From Cyclaneusma minus (taxonomy: Eukaryota > Ascomycota > Leotiomycetes > Marthamycetales > Marthamycetaceae), in contig JAKZHN010000025.1 of NCBI GenBank assembly GCA_037179335.1, positions 1 to 64,000 of the forward strand: DNA of 64,000 nucleotides, read 5' to 3'. A program made the position numbers and the translations under genes. Each line of letters starts with the position of its first letter. Positions within the stretch are counted from its first letter, which is position 1. This document shows, in pieces, positions 1 through 12,585 of the stretch. The notes under the pieces were generated by a model. It did not search any database, had not been told where the DNA came from, and was given only the letters and a program-made list of their open reading frames with translations.

Positions 1-128
1 TTATTTATTTTATTTATTTTATTTATTTTATTTATTTTATTTATTTTATTTATTTTATTTATTTTATTTATTTTATTTATTTTATTTATTTTATTTATTT
101 TATTTATTTTATTTATTTTATTTATTTA
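1..128. repeat. 9-bp minisatellite (TTTTATTTA)n
   Basis: Almost perfect tandem copies of TTTTATTTA, about 14 of them, run from the window edge to about 128. The array probably continues to the left. It is not a telomeric repeat. It borders the outermost unit of the promoter-like array. Confidence 0.95.
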
Positions 129-494
129 ATTATCGCCCAATATTGGATTATTTATATCGGCATCGATATCGTTATAGTACTCCGGGTCCGGCTCGCCCTC
201 GTTATCGGCCCCAGCTACCGCATTGTCGTCGTCTTCGGCTACAAAGTCGTCCTCGTACGAATTGTTACTGTGCTCGTCCCTTTCCACAAGTTCCCACCTA
301 AGGTCACGTAAGCGCTCGATTAAGACCTTCTCCAAAAACGAAAGTCGGGACCTATTGGTCTTTATATAACTTTCTGGGAATCGCTGCAAGGAAGCAAAAA
401 GCTGTGACTGCTCGGAATCAGTCACGTGGGTGGCTTCAGGCAGTGAAAAGCAGGTCGCGAAACTGCGAAGACGTTGCTGCTGCCGGCGTGTCAT
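126..494 (-). CDS. Hypothetical 122-aa ORF with acidic C-terminus
   Basis: An ATG-started ORF on the minus strand. Its first half runs through a promoter-like array unit: the residues around position 45 (SYIKTNRS) are simply the unit's TATA box read as codons. Its second half (about residues 75-122) is strongly acidic (DDFVAEDDDN and similar) and GC-richer, and looks more like real protein than other ORFs in the array. It could be the C-terminus of a gene or transposon ORF joined to an array unit, or chance. I recognise no family. Confidence 0.25.
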   Translation of the reverse strand: MTRRQQQRLRSFATCFSLPEATHVTDSEQSQLFASLQRFPESYIKTNRSRLSFLEKVLIERLRDLRWELVERDEHSNNSYEDDFVAEDDDNAVAGADNEGEPDPEYYNDIDADINNPILGDN

Positions 495-3400
495 TGCTGC
501 TGTCGATTCAAATCATCTGCTGTCGATCTTGACCCTCACCACCGCAACATCCCTTTTGTTTCGCAAGACAACTCATTGCATGAGCGTGCAATACGGCGAG
601 ATTCCCTCGAAATTGAACCAGAGTCTCCTACTGGGATACTAAGTCAATGTTCGGGGCTGGTGACTTTACTCTCGAGCTCCAAGCCTCAGGAAGTGACACA
701 TTTCCCCTCTCGTGGCGACGTTGAAGTCTGGAGAAAGAAAATCAGAAGAGGCCGTTTGTCCCTTATATACCTTTCAGACTCCCACATTCTGAGAAGATAC
801 CAAGAAGGCGAAAGTCCCACCACGTGCACAGACAGCATTACTCTGCTGTCAATCCAAATGATCTGCTCTCGCTCAGCACGCTTACTGCCGTCACATCCGT
901 TTTGCAATGAGAGTTATTTCCTTGCACCAATCTATAGCTTGGCAGACTCACTTCAAAACGAATCCGCAACGTGCTACCGGGGAATGACAGTCCAAAGTCG
1001 ACGTGAACAGCTGCACGCAAAGCTCAAGTATCAGGAAGCATGCGCCTCCACGTGAGAATTTGTGTTTGGCGTGTCTGAGTCTGGACGAAGAAGGGAAGGA
1101 GTGGTCTGCTGCTTATATACCTCATCAGCTCTCCTATACCCACTAAGAAGGTTCAGGTCTGATCACGTGCCCAGGCATTGAGTTCGCGAACTACTTGGGC
1201 TTAGAGGAGAAGGATCACGATCGAACTATCACCATAACCATGGTCCAACCGTCGAACGAGTACGTCTGTCACCACTCAGGGCATCCATTGTCATCAACCC
1301 CGTTCCAGCTCAAAGACATTCCCCGCTACGAAGCTACAGCGCAAGACTTTCGGGAACTCGACTGCTATCTGCGACCTGGTGAGAGAAGTCAGAATCAGAA
1401 ATTGTAGCTAGTGATTCTGCACTCAAACTTCCAGAGCACATAGTGAATGATAATCCGCCACGATTTTGAAGTTGAAGAGGAAAAGAGAGCGGGAATAGCT
1501 GATCCTTATATACCTTTTCCAGGCCTCACCTACGGCCCAAATGCCAAGAATGAGGATCTAAAGCCGGACTACTCAGTTACTGGGTTTGCTTGTTTGGGTT
1601 GAACCAGCACAATCACGACCGGACGGCTGAGAAGCGAGGAGACTGTGGCTACGTAGTGCCAAGCATGTCGCCACGCTGCCGGCCTGCCGTCAACAAAAGA
1701 GCTCAGTGTCAATTCACGCCCCAATTCCTCGTTGTGAAAGATGTTTTCTGGGGAGCTGCCGATACAACTTCCATCAGAACCCAGCCGTCATCTGGCAGAC
1801 AGGAGATATTGTGATCTTCGCATTTCCTCCAAGCCTTCGAAGATGGCACAATGACATCTTGAAGTTGTGGTTTAATCCTTGCGAAAGAAAGAGACGGTTG
1901 GGAGCTGGTCTTTTATATACCTTTTCTGGGGCCTCGTGGACCGGAGTAGAGACTTCGGCCTTCAACTCCAGATGGCAGAGGCCGAGAATGAAGTTATGCA
2001 AACGACAGCAGGCAGGCTCTCCGACAGCCGCACGCCGCCTAAACTCGCGAGCCTGTCACCGCTCAACCACCCTACCGCCACATACTTTCTTCTAGCTTAT
2101 CCAAGCTTTTCATCCTTTTCCCCTCATTTTTCCTAACCAACTCGGTGAGAGCACCATGCTATCATCAAGACAGAACAGAAACCGAAACCTGGCAAGTGTT
2201 TTGCTCATCGCGCTTGGACTTCCAGCAGCCATCGCCAAGGAGGAGGAAACCTTTCGCGTCTGAGAGAAAAAGAGAAATGCTAGTCAGCTGGTCTATACCT
2301 TTTGCTAGTCCCCAACCAGAGGCAAGGAAGCCTGGGGGCTTCAGTAAGCGAATCCTGACACTGATTCACGTACGAAGGGCAGGTCGGAGAGAAAACCTGG
2401 CTTCCACTTGAAAGGCAACATTGCTGTCGAAGCGGCAAGTGTGCTGTCGAGTGACCAGCATCGCCCCCCTACATGCACGCCGTCTGATCAAACCCACCAC
2501 TTACTTCCTGTTTTCCCGCGAAGTGAGCCATGTCCTGGCAGTGGGAGCAGAAATCCCAATTGATGGATTTTCTTTGCTCCTGGACTTCCAGATCTCAGGA
2601 TCCATGTGTTCGTCCACTGCATTCTCAAAGATTTCAAAGCTTGGAAGAGAAGACAGGGTGCTTGTTGGTCTTTAAATACTAGTTCTCCACCTCTCGGCTA
2701 GGGCTCCAAGCTTGAGGAAAGGATCGATGTTTAGTTAGTGCTGGGCTGCATCTGCTGTCGAATATGTGAGCTGTTGTCGTCCTGATGTCTCATTACCGCA
2801 CGGCACAGTCCACCCATTTTCAGCCGCACAACGTAGTTCCCCGTACGAAGCCGCACAATAGCATGATCTTTCGAAAACAAACCCACCATACCATATCCAA
2901 AATCGAAAGTCGCAATCGCCGGTTCCTATTTGAGCTCTTGTGTATCGAGCAACCATGCTTGCCGATGCTCGGAATCGCATCTCTGAGAAAGGAAAACCAT
3001 TAGGTGGCTGCGCGGCTTTATATAGCTTTGCAAACCCCTGCTTACTGAATCAAGGGTCCAGGATCGACGAGGACTAGGTTGGCCATGCAATCTTCGAGTT
3101 TCGACGTTGCAAGTTTGCTGACGCGGATGAAAATACCCACCAATGGTGCTAGCCGGTTCCGAAGAAAGCTGCTGCTGTCGAACATTATCGCACTGTCTAG
3201 CGCATTGTTCTGTTGCCGACCAGGTATCTCATCGCTGCACTTTTCGTCTCGAAAAGCGCGCCGTACGTTGAAATTGCGAGATTCCTGGATGACGACGCGG
3301 CCGACGACTAGTTTAGGGGAACTGAGGCTTGGATGTCATCAGCTTCACCAGCCTGGTGAAACTATCTGTGGGTTTCTCGGTTTAAGAGAAAGGGAAGTTC

Positions 3401-5286
3401 TACGGGGGATTGGTGGTCTATTTATACTTGTTGGCTTGAGACTATAAAGCCAAATTGGTCGAATGATGCTAATGCCCATTTCAAGGCCCTACAGTCGAAG
3501 CTGACAGTGTGGAGCTGAATGCCCTGGGGAGTTTCCGCTCTGCCGTCTCTTGCTTACAGGATGCACAGAGAATTTTGTATCTTATTTCTTGGTGTCTGCT
3601 CACTGAGTCTCATTGCTGGCCAGTGTCTCGAGCCAAAAGGCCCGAAGAGGCGGGAGTCGAATACCAGCTCCATGGGGAAGGAGTGATGCGATTTTGTTCT
3701 TGGAGAAAACTATTAAGGAGATGGTTGGTGCTCTATTTATACCTATCGACTTGAGCCTACCAAACCGAATCACAGCAACGGCTAGTATCGAAGCACCACC
3801 CTATCGCTGAAGCTACCACTCTGTTGTCGATCACAATTTAGCGCTGCGGGCTCTTGCTCACTAGAAATGTAGATAATTTCGGGTCTGATCTGTATTCCAC
3901 AATATCCTTGAGTTTCATTGCTCGCCAGTGTGTCGACCGACAACTTCCGAGGAGACGCAATTCGAAATTCCATCCCCATGGGCTGGTGGATCGGACGAAA
4001 TTATCATGGGGGGAAACCTGGAAGGAGCTGGGTGGTGCTCTATTTATACCTATCAGGCGGTCCAGCTCGACTGTCTGCGAAGGTCTCGGCACTTATCAGT
4101 CTGTTGTTGAGCAGCGGTGTTGTTGTCAAACCGCCACCTTGTCGTTGAACAAATCATTCGAGTTTGGGCTCATTGACAGCCACAGCCCAGTGAGCAATTC
4201 CAAACGATTTTATGGCAGCGAGTGAAGGACTACCGCGTTCGTTTGCTGGAGCCAGTTTGACTGCTCCCATGTTGTTGAGAAAAGAAACTCTGAAACCTAG
4301 AGAAAGACGTGGCGGTCTTTTATACCTGCAGTACCCGAGAATCTTGGTCCTGATTCGCCTTGGACTACTAGGAACACGTATCGCTTTGCTGTCGGAGATA
4401 AAAATCACCGTCACATCATTCAAGCTTCCGTGAGCGGGCACTTTGCTGCCATCTGCTTGAAGCCAAATTTTCTGACTTTCACCTGCAGTGACACAGTTTA
4501 GGATTACCGGAAACTGGTTGACTGCCTGCACTTTGTACCCATCTATCAAAGGATTTCGAAGACAACGCTTGGACAGTCGCCAATTCCACTCACTCAATGC
4601 AACACTGCTCGCGCCGGCGGAAAGCTTGAGAAAGGAAGCTCAGAGAAGGAACGGGCTCCATTTATACTTGCTTACCCTGCCGTAACTAATCAGGTATCTA
4701 AGTCGACCGAGGCTTTCTAGGATTCCTCGACTTTCGTCTGCTATCCCGAGTCGTCTGAGCACACCAGGCTTTGTCCACAGCAACACAAAGTGCTGCTGCT
4801 GTCACACCACCCAAGCTGTTGCCGACGAGACGTCTCACCGTCCAGCACCGAGAACGAGACCGCCGCATCGCCGCTGAAGGCCTGCACCGTAGCACCCTGA
4901 AGGGTCGCTAAGAGTCAGTGGTCCGAGTCTTGGACTTTCTGGCAAAATACGAGGTGTCGTCTTCGTCATTCCAAGCCAACGACGTGTCTTCTTATCAGTA
5001 CGCGCCACTGAGGCTGAGAGACGAAAAGCAGAACAAAGCTGCCTGGCAGTCTATTTGTAGGTAGCCTGAGCTCAGGATCCTAGACACTGGAAGGTTGCAG
5101 TGGAAATCGAAACTCACGAGTGATGCCAGGCATGTGATGTTTTGCATCTTGAGCCAAAGTCCCATGGATTTTTCCTGCTGTCAAGACGGGATAGCTATTG
5201 TTGGTTAGAGGGCTTGTTTTCATGCCTCGGATGTTGTAAAGTGACAGCTGTCGATGGGAGAGCCCGTTGTCATCACCGCGATCCCC
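340..5286 (-). repeat. Promoter-like tandem array, segment A1 (about 14 units)
   Basis: Diverged tandem units read on the minus strand. TATA-like cores on plus coordinates begin near 361, 763, 1113, 1506, 1913, 2294 (weak), 2671, 3017, 3419, 3734, 4041, 4318, 4661 and 5052 (weak), a spacing of about 280-410 bp. A typical core reads TTTATATACC or CTATTTATACC on the plus strand. Each is preceded on the plus strand by a purine-rich block (GAGAAAGAAAG-like) and usually followed by one or two CTGCTGTCGA-type boxes (for example 499-508, 519-528, 2424, 2447, 2751 and 3172). CACGTG occurs at 423, 821, 1049 and 1164. The plus-strand ORFs across the segment share only residues forced by the TATA box, so I see no coding gene. 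Confidence 0.75.
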
Positions 5287-5294
5287 ATCGCAAG

Positions 5295-6004
5295 CAGTGT
5301 TTCCGGTAGTCCGTCGACCGAATTTTTTTTTGGACCGTACTGATACGGTTTGCCATTTTAGGAAATAGTCCGGACCAAAGAAATTTAATTTAAGCTTTTT
5401 ATTTTTAATTTCAAACTATGGTGGAACGGCAAGACCGTGGTTTGGATTATTAAGCTATTGCTTGCCAAGATTTACCAAGGCTTGGCGGGCACGGACTGTT
5501 ATACAAAGCTATTTAATTAATAGTAATTTTAATTTCAAATATTCTTAGATATAATTAGCGTAATAGTATTTCTAATTGCTTTAGCTATAAATGCATGTAT
5601 TTTTTTATAATAATAGTTAAATTATAAGCTTTTTTAACTTTTGATTTTAACAATCCCAAATTCTTAATTAAAACATCACAAATAAATATATAAATTTTTG
5701 AATTCAATTCTTTTAAAATTTCAATAAATTATATAAATACAATTACTTATTAAATTAAATAAATTAGAATTTTCTTTAACTTAATTAAATAAAATAAAAT
5801 TTGACACTCGATTATCCTTTAAATAATAAGTCAAAATTTGTTTTTTTGCTATTTTTAGCATAGCAAACCATGGCGACCATGGTGGAGCCTTTGAGACCGT
5901 GGTTTGGACCAAATAAATTTGGTTTATAGCTTTTATAAATGGTTTCAGACCGTACCGATACGGTTTAGGGCCCAAACCGCGGTCTCAGACTATCGGAAAC
6001 ACTG
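5295..6004. mobile_element. hAT-type non-autonomous element 1 (710 bp)
   Basis: The ends are inverted repeats: the left end is CAGTGTTTCCGGTAGTC, and the right end read in reverse is CAGTGTTTCCGATAGTC. An exact 8-bp target duplication, ATCGCAAG, flanks it at 5,287-5,294 and 6,005-6,012. An 8-bp duplication plus a CAGTG-type terminus is the hAT signature. The palindrome ACCGTA-N4-TACGGT lies near both ends (5,334-5,349 and 5,949-5,964), as expected for subterminal transposase sites. The interior is AT-rich with no transposase ORF, so it is non-autonomous or RIP-decayed. It sits between array units. Confidence 0.9.
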
Positions 6005-6012
6005 ATCGCAAG

Positions 6013-9000
6013 AGTGGTTTCCGGTGCATAACTTCAGCATTGATAGGAGTTCCAGACAAGTTTTACTAGCAGCAGGAAAGAGCACATGCCAAATCAGGAA
6101 TACTCTGTCCCACTGATCTCAGAAAATTATGGGCCAGATTAGACCGCCATTCTTGGCGGGGGTATTCTTGGATGAGTCTGGGAGAAGAAAACCAGGATAG
6201 CTCTTTTCTCTTTATATATCTTTTCCAGCCTCGTGACCGCCAAAAAAGAGGCAAAATTCTGCTAAGTGCGACTGCTCAAACGAAGCTACCACTCTCGACA
6301 GCTTCAGTCAAAGATGCAATAGGAAGTCTTCCATTGGGGAGAGTATGTCCGCACATTAGGTATGCAAATATCCGCAATGCTGCGGCCCAGATCTACCTGT
6401 TGTCAGTTGGCATTCTCACCGTCACACATTGCTTGCTATCCAGGGTCGAAAGCCATTCCTCTGTATGAAGTTTTGCTTACTAGCTAGAATTTGTTCAAGC
6501 TTCGCCCGGACACCATCACGCAAAGTCGAACATCACACCAATGACTCTGCTTCCTCCACAGACTGACTTCTCGGGGGATCCGTAGTCAAAAGTGCCGAAG
6601 TCGGGGGAGTCTGAGAGAAAGAAATGGAGATAGCTTGTTAGTCCTTATATATATCTGTTCCATGGCTGACCCGCCCAGTGTAAAGAAGAAGCGAAGCCTC
6701 TTTCCTTAGGATTCGAGATCAGAGTCCAACGGGATAGTCACATGATCCCCATGGGTTGGAAGCGCATGCGGAAGATTGCCGCTGCCGATATACCGGCATT
6801 TTCGGTGAGCCAGACGGTGTGTCACCGCCTAGCACATTCCCGCTGCGCTTCTGCCCTTGCACCAACGCTCTAAGCATTGTCCTGTGGAAAGTTTCAACAC
6901 AATCTGCTTCCCCTCTTTCCTACCGGACCAACCTCACTTTGACCGCTCGAACTCAACCACTCGGCGCAGCTACTCCAACACCACCGCGTGATTACGAATG
7001 AACTGAGTCATGTGACCGCAATTTCTCGATCTCAGCCCGACTGATCTCAGCCCCTCGCGGGCCCGCACAGGTGCACCCATACCGCGTGTCACCATCATCT
7101 CCTGCGCGCACCACCTCCGCCCTATACTATCGGCCTCCTCATCGACGTCATCACCCCCTACCTCATCTTCCTCTGCCGCCTTCCCGGCATTATCGATACT
7201 TGGTGTCAACATCATTCGCTTTCTATTCCACCAAAGCCCGCGAATAGCGTTCCTCTGCATCCTTGACTTCGTGTCTGATTAGGCTGCAGGAAGACTCGGC
7301 ATTCTTGCTTGATTTTGCAATTTTGGAATCGTGCTCTGTTGTGCTATCGTGCTGCAGATGTTTGGCGTGTTTTGCCCAGGGTGCTGGGAGACCAGACTTG
7401 GTCATGGGCCTGGAGAGCTGGACTGGTGACTGCGTGATGGAGAGAAATCTGCGGAGGTGTGGATCTGGTCAGAGGCGGGACATGATGCTTATGAAGTTGC
7501 TGAGAAACTACACGCGTCGACTGAGTGAGTGGCCAGCCAACCTTGTGCGTGTGGAAATGCGCTTCTGTGGGGGATGTTGGTACCACCAAAACGTCATTCC
7601 ATCATCGAATCAAGCGATCTGCCGCCGCTCGACATATCTTCCACTGCTGCTGCCTCCTTCCTACCCAAATCCGAAACCCTATTCGGGCTACAAAACTTCG
7701 ACGATGTCCTTTCGATCATGCAACCCTCATGTGGCACCTGCTAGAAAAATCCTACAAAAAAGCAGCTCTGCTCTCAGACTGCCAGAGTCCATCATCAGAA
7801 TCGCTCAGCTTCGAGTTTATGGGAAGAAGAACAGAGTTGCTTCTTGGTCCTTATGTACAATTTCTTCTCTCACTGTAACCCTGGAAAGAAAGAACAGCAC
7901 AAGCTTGGCTAGCCTGTTTTCAAGTTCAAACATGGCAGCGCGGGGACGGCCCCGACGATAAAAGGGAACGGTTTTTATTGTCGACTAGCACTATTGCTGC
8001 TGCGACCTGCACTTAGTCTTGGGACAGAAAACAAAGTGTTCCATGCGAAGCTGCCAAGGAGTAAGCCTCAGATCAGAGCTCGACCAGGACATGGCTACAG
8101 GAGCGTGATTTCAGCCCCGTATCCCTTCTGTCCGAAGCTAGAGAACCGACATTGCACATTAACGTGACTTTCAGTGGAATGTGGACTTGGAAATGGAAAG
8201 GGAGTGGCCAATTCTTGGTCTTTATATACTATTACCAACCCTGACTTGTCAGCATGCTAGGAAGAAGGGAACGACAAAGCCGGACAGCCGCAGCCGAGTG
8301 GTATGAGAATTTCTTGCACGACACGCAGCAATTTCTACACCCTGAGAAGCCGCATTGTTGTGTATCATTTTCTACCAGAACTTACACCAGTCACGCACTC
8401 CTACTCTGCTGTCACCGCACTCAATCTGTTGTCGACAAGAGATCTCACCACTGGGCATTCATCCTCTCCACAACCCTTTCCCTCATTTGCGCACACATAC
8501 GCACACGCTCTCCAATACACCTAGCTACAATACAGCAAAAGGAAGCTTGCGAATCACAGCCGTCAAGCCGCTATGCCATCGGACTGCATGATTCCGTCGT
8601 GTTCCTTGGTATTCGATCTGGGTCTGAGAGAAGGAAAGACTTCGTCTTTATATACCTAGGATTGCCGGTCACGACCCTTGTCTTTTCAGGAATAGCAGAC
8701 AGCCTATGATCGACTGCCCCTGTTTGGTAATTTGAGAAGTTCGCGCGCAACAGCAGGCGACAAGTTCCGAAAGCCGCATCGGTATGTCACACTCACTGGC
8801 TGCCGTCAGATCAGCCGGATTGTTGTCGAACAAAAGTCTGCTGCCACAAATCGGATCCCCTACATTCCTTTTCCTCTATACCCTTTTCCCTTCCCACAGA
8901 CTGTGCAGAATCACGTTTAACGAGGAGAAATTCACCAAACACGTTCAGAATAGGTGACTGGACATCTGGCCTCGAATTCAGATGATATCGCTTCGTTGAC

Positions 9001-9954
9001 GGTTGCGGTTATGGAAGAAGATGAAGAAGTGGGATTCTTGGTCCTTATATACATTTCTCGAGCCTTGCCTTTACCAAACGCGAACAAGAAGACGAACTTC
9101 AAGCCAGCCGAAAACTGTAGAGGCAGTCGCCCAACTCGAGACTTGGGAGAACGGTAACAACATTCTATATCAGGGGATTTTCAGTCGACAACTTTGTTCT
9201 GTAGGCGGTGTTATTCCTCCGTCAGGCACGCTATGCTGCCATCGAACCACACACCCAACGCCGTCACCTCTACTCCTCCAAATTCCTGAGAGCTAATCAT
9301 ACAATGGCACTGACAGATAAATGACGCGACCCTCTCAAAAGCCCAAGCAGTACTTGGTAGTGCCAGTCAAAATTTGGCCTCGGCGACTCGATCATACTTT
9401 ACAACCACCGAAAGACATTGATGTCGAGATTATTGGTTGCTGAGCTTGAGAAAAGAAAAGACGAGACTGTAGCTTCTTGCTGCTTATATACCCTTTCCAA
9501 TCCTTGGCTTACCTGCAAGAAGTTAGGGGATGGGCTAAGGCAAGACTACCCAGCTGTTTGCTCCAATTCAGCGACTCGCCCCACCCGATACACTTTCAGG
9601 ACTACCCAGAACTGTTGTCATCAAAGAGTCGCCATACCGGTCGCTCAAGCAGTCTGTCACCACTCGACACACTCATCGCGCCATATCTACGCATCTTATC
9701 TTGTGTTCGCTTCCCCTCCCCAGGCTCCATGAAACTCGGCCGGAATCCGATAGATATACAGTGAATGATCACAAAAGCGATCTCGCAAAGATAGATGCAG
9801 CGATTCCGTTCTGCATGTCCAAGCGGAAGTCAAGTCTGGGAGTTCAAAATATACAGTAGGTTGTGGGTATTTATATATATTTTTATATCCTTATAGATTA
9901 TCACATGCAACAAGAAAAGAGAATATCCTTTTCCAACGTTTATTCCGTGAATGC
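6013..9954 (-). repeat. Promoter-like tandem array, segment A2 (about 8 units)
   Basis: Continues A1 in the same orientation, with TATA-like cores near 6211, 6645, 7851, 8221, 8647, 9045, 9484 and 9869. The 6645-7851 gap is about three units wide. It holds a weak CCTATACTATCGG at about 7121 and a GC-richer stretch with a 96-codon minus-strand ORF (6,970-7,260) that I do not recognise. Clear box pairs lie at 8,402-8,440 (CTGCTGTCACC, then CTGTTGTCGA). No protein gene is supported. Confidence 0.7.
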
Positions 9955-9958
9955 CAGG

Positions 9959-10092
9959 TATAGCCAACGGCCTTAAAGCTTGCCAGCTAGCCAGCCAGGA
10001 AAAACTTCCGCTTTTTAGCTTTTTAAAGGCATTTAGAGCTTTGCTGGCTTTTTTAAAGCTGAGGCTAGCGGTTTTAAAGCTGGTTGGCTATA
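9959..10092. mobile_element. Small TIR element (134 bp), copy 1
   Basis: Perfect 10-bp inverted ends, TATAGCCAAC and GTTGGCTATA. If the outer TA is a target duplication, it is a mariner-type miniature element with TAGCCAAC ends. A RIP-mutated relative lies at 10,337-10,470. No coding capacity. Confidence 0.6.
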
Positions 10093-10141
10093 ATATTATA
10101 TAATAATTTATATATAGAAAAGGCGGGAGAGAAAATTAAAA

Positions 10142-10288
10142 CTAATAGCTAGCGGCCGGTTTGCAAAAAGCATTGCCTAAAAAAAAGGTAGTTTTTTAAA
10201 TTTTTTATTTATGCGCTTTTAGCTAGCCAAAAGCTTTATGCGTTTTATATATAATTAATTAATAGCTAAGTTTTTAATATAAAATTAA
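10142..10288 (+). repeat. Direct repeat, RIP-mutated copy (partner at 19,997-20,151)
   Basis: This copy aligns to 19,997-20,151 with nearly all differences being C-to-T or G-to-A. For example GCGTTCCGCACGTGACC in the partner appears here as GCGTTTTATATATAATT. The pair could be the ends (LTR-like) of an outer element of about 10 kb, or a duplicated host segment. Confidence 0.75.
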
Positions 10289-10336
10289 TTAATTATATTT
10301 TTATAAATTATTATATATAATAAAAAAAATACTAGG

Positions 10337-10470
10337 TATAGCCAATAATTTTAAAGCTTATTAGCTAGCCAATTAAAAAAGAGCTTTGTTTTTTAATTTT
10401 TTAAGAGTATTTAAAATTTTGCTGGCTTTTTTAAAATTGAGGCTGGCGGCTTTAAGGCTGATTGGCCAGG
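10337..10470. mobile_element. Small TIR element, RIP-mutated copy 2
   Basis: Aligns with 9,959-10,092 over its full length, carrying C-to-T and G-to-A changes (for example GCCAACGGCC becomes GCCAATAATT). Its right terminus is degraded. It lies directly after the left direct repeat. Confidence 0.6.
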
Positions 10471-10879
10471 CGTAAAATAAATTGTATTTAAAGGGATATT
10501 AAAAAAGGGAATTAAAAATGATATATTTATTTATAAGAAATTAATAGCTAAAATTGAATTTGGTAATTAAACTATTAAAAAAATAGCTTTTAAATATATT
10601 TAAAAATTATTAGCCAAGCTTTTAAATATTGGATTTTAATATATTATTATTTATAATATATTAGGCAGTATTTTTATAAAAGCTATATTTAATATATTTA
10701 GCAGCGTTTAAATAATTAATAGCCTATAAGCGTTTTTAAAATTTAGCTAAACAGGTAATTTAAATAAAGGCTTTAATAATATAAAATAATAGTGCTATTA
10801 ATAGCTAAAGATTTAATGCAAATAGAATTTACAAAATTTTTATAAAATAAATATAATTAGCTATAATACTAATAGTAAT

Positions 10880-11056
10880 TGTTTGAATCCAATATAGGCT
10901 GGACCCGTCAAGTGTGTTATATTAAGGAAGAAAGGCTATTTTATAGCTTAAAGGTATTATGCGTTTTTTTTTGCTTATATATATAAGGGTGGCGTAATCC
11001 CTTATATATAATTAGGGTATTTTAGCAAAAGCTTAATTTAAACCATTAAAAAGGTT
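10880..11056 (-). repeat. 3' LTR of the copia element
   Basis: Shares a backbone with 16,022-16,196, including AATATAGGCT, GCTATTTTATAGCTTAAA and the AATTTAAACCA region. Begins TG on the plus side (TGTTTGAATCC). The partner reads TATTTAAATCT, consistent with RIP. A purine-rich tract on the minus strand just inside it (about 11,057-11,080) is a plausible polypurine tract. Confidence 0.7.
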
Positions 11057-12204
11057 TTTTAATTTTTTTTTAATTTTTTAATAATATAGCTTTTCCGGAC
11101 CTTAATTCTTTTTTTCTAAAATATATTATAGCTAATTTATATTATATTGCAAAGCTTTATAGCGCATTATATATTATATAATTATATGCTATAATACAGC
11201 AATTTTAATATATTAGAATTAACGCTTTTTTATAATTTTATTGTTTTATATTTAATATTTATTGCACCCGGCGCTTTTTTTTTCTCGAATTTTTATTTTC
11301 CAATTTTAATAGCTTTTTAAATTTGGTAAATTGGATTTTTTATAATGCTTTAATAAATTTGTTCGCAATTGTATTTTAAATATTAATATAAATTATTTAT
11401 TGCTTGCGGTTATTTTATAATTTTTTAATAAAATAATAGGCAATATTAATATATTAAATTTTTTTATAAAGCTGGAAATTCTTAATAGGGGCTATAGCAT
11501 TTTGGTCTTTTTCCTTTTATATTTATATAATAAAAATCGTTTTTTACCAATTTATTATATTTAATATTTTTTAATCTTTAGGCAATTTATTATTTTTATT
11601 TGGTATTTATAGCGACTATTATATATTTAGCCTTATAAATAAATATAATAATATTTTTTTGCTTTTAATTTAATTATAATATTGGGCCTTTTAAAATATA
11701 GCTATAAATTTGCTAATGCTTTTCCTATTAAAAAATAATTTGTAAAAGGCATTATTATAAATTCTTAGCTTGCTTTTTTTTATTGTTTTAGCCTATATTT
11801 AATTTTTTAATTCACTATAATTTTAAAATAGCATAATAATTAATTTAATTTTAAATTATATTATTTATAAAAACTAGCTATAAATTAAATTAGCTTTTTT
11901 ACGGTATAATAAATATTAAATTTTATTAAAATTACAAAATGTATTAGTTTTTTTATTTTTTTCTTAATATATATATATTAGCAAAATTTATTATAAAATA
12001 TGTTTGTTTTGCTAATAGAAATTTTAAATTTTATATAAAAATTATTAATATATTATTTTTAAATAATTTATAAAATTCTTAATAATTCATGTTTATAATT
12101 TTTATATTTATAATTTTTTTTTACTTTTCCCAAATTTTTGGCAATAAATTAAATAAATAATAGAATAAAAAATTTATTGAGATTTATATTGAATTTAATA
12201 ATTA

Positions 12205-12585
12205 TTATAATATTATTAATTTAAATCAAAATAATTATATTTTTATTTTTAATAATAAAAAGGCAAAAATTATTAAAGCTTTATTTAAAATTAAATTTAA
12301 TAATTTTAAATTTAGTTAGGCAATTTTAATTTCTGGCTGCTTGCTTAAAGCTATATAAATTTTTATTTAATTAAAAAGTATAGCTAGGTTTAATAATTTT
12401 TTTAAATTTAGCCTTAATAAAGGCATTATTAATATCAAAATAGCGGTATTTTATATTTTGCTAAATTATAATAGCTAAAAGAATTTTAAATATATTTATA
12501 TAAATTACTAATAAAAATACATTAAAAAGAAATTACAAATTTAAATAAAGCCATAAGCTATTAAATAGGCTTTATATTTGTTTAG
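12205..12585 (-). pseudogene. Copia reverse transcriptase remnant
   Basis: Minus-strand reading with many stops. In order it shows KYKAYLIAYGF (about 12,550-12,582), ILLAI, FDINNAF (about 12,424-12,470) and a weak INNI at about 12,210-12,230, which would be the YVDD-type catalytic box with aspartates turned to asparagines as RIP would do. The motif order fits Ty1/copia rather than gypsy. Function is lost. Confidence 0.65.

Noticed and set aside
1..128. Telomere
   Set aside because: The repeat is TTTTATTTA, not TTAGGG-type.
340..9800. Dozens of plus-strand ORFs with peptides like LYTF, FIYL and LIPFP
   Set aside because: The shared residues are the TATA box and its surroundings translated. 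Frames differ from unit to unit and many start at TTG or CTG rather than ATG.
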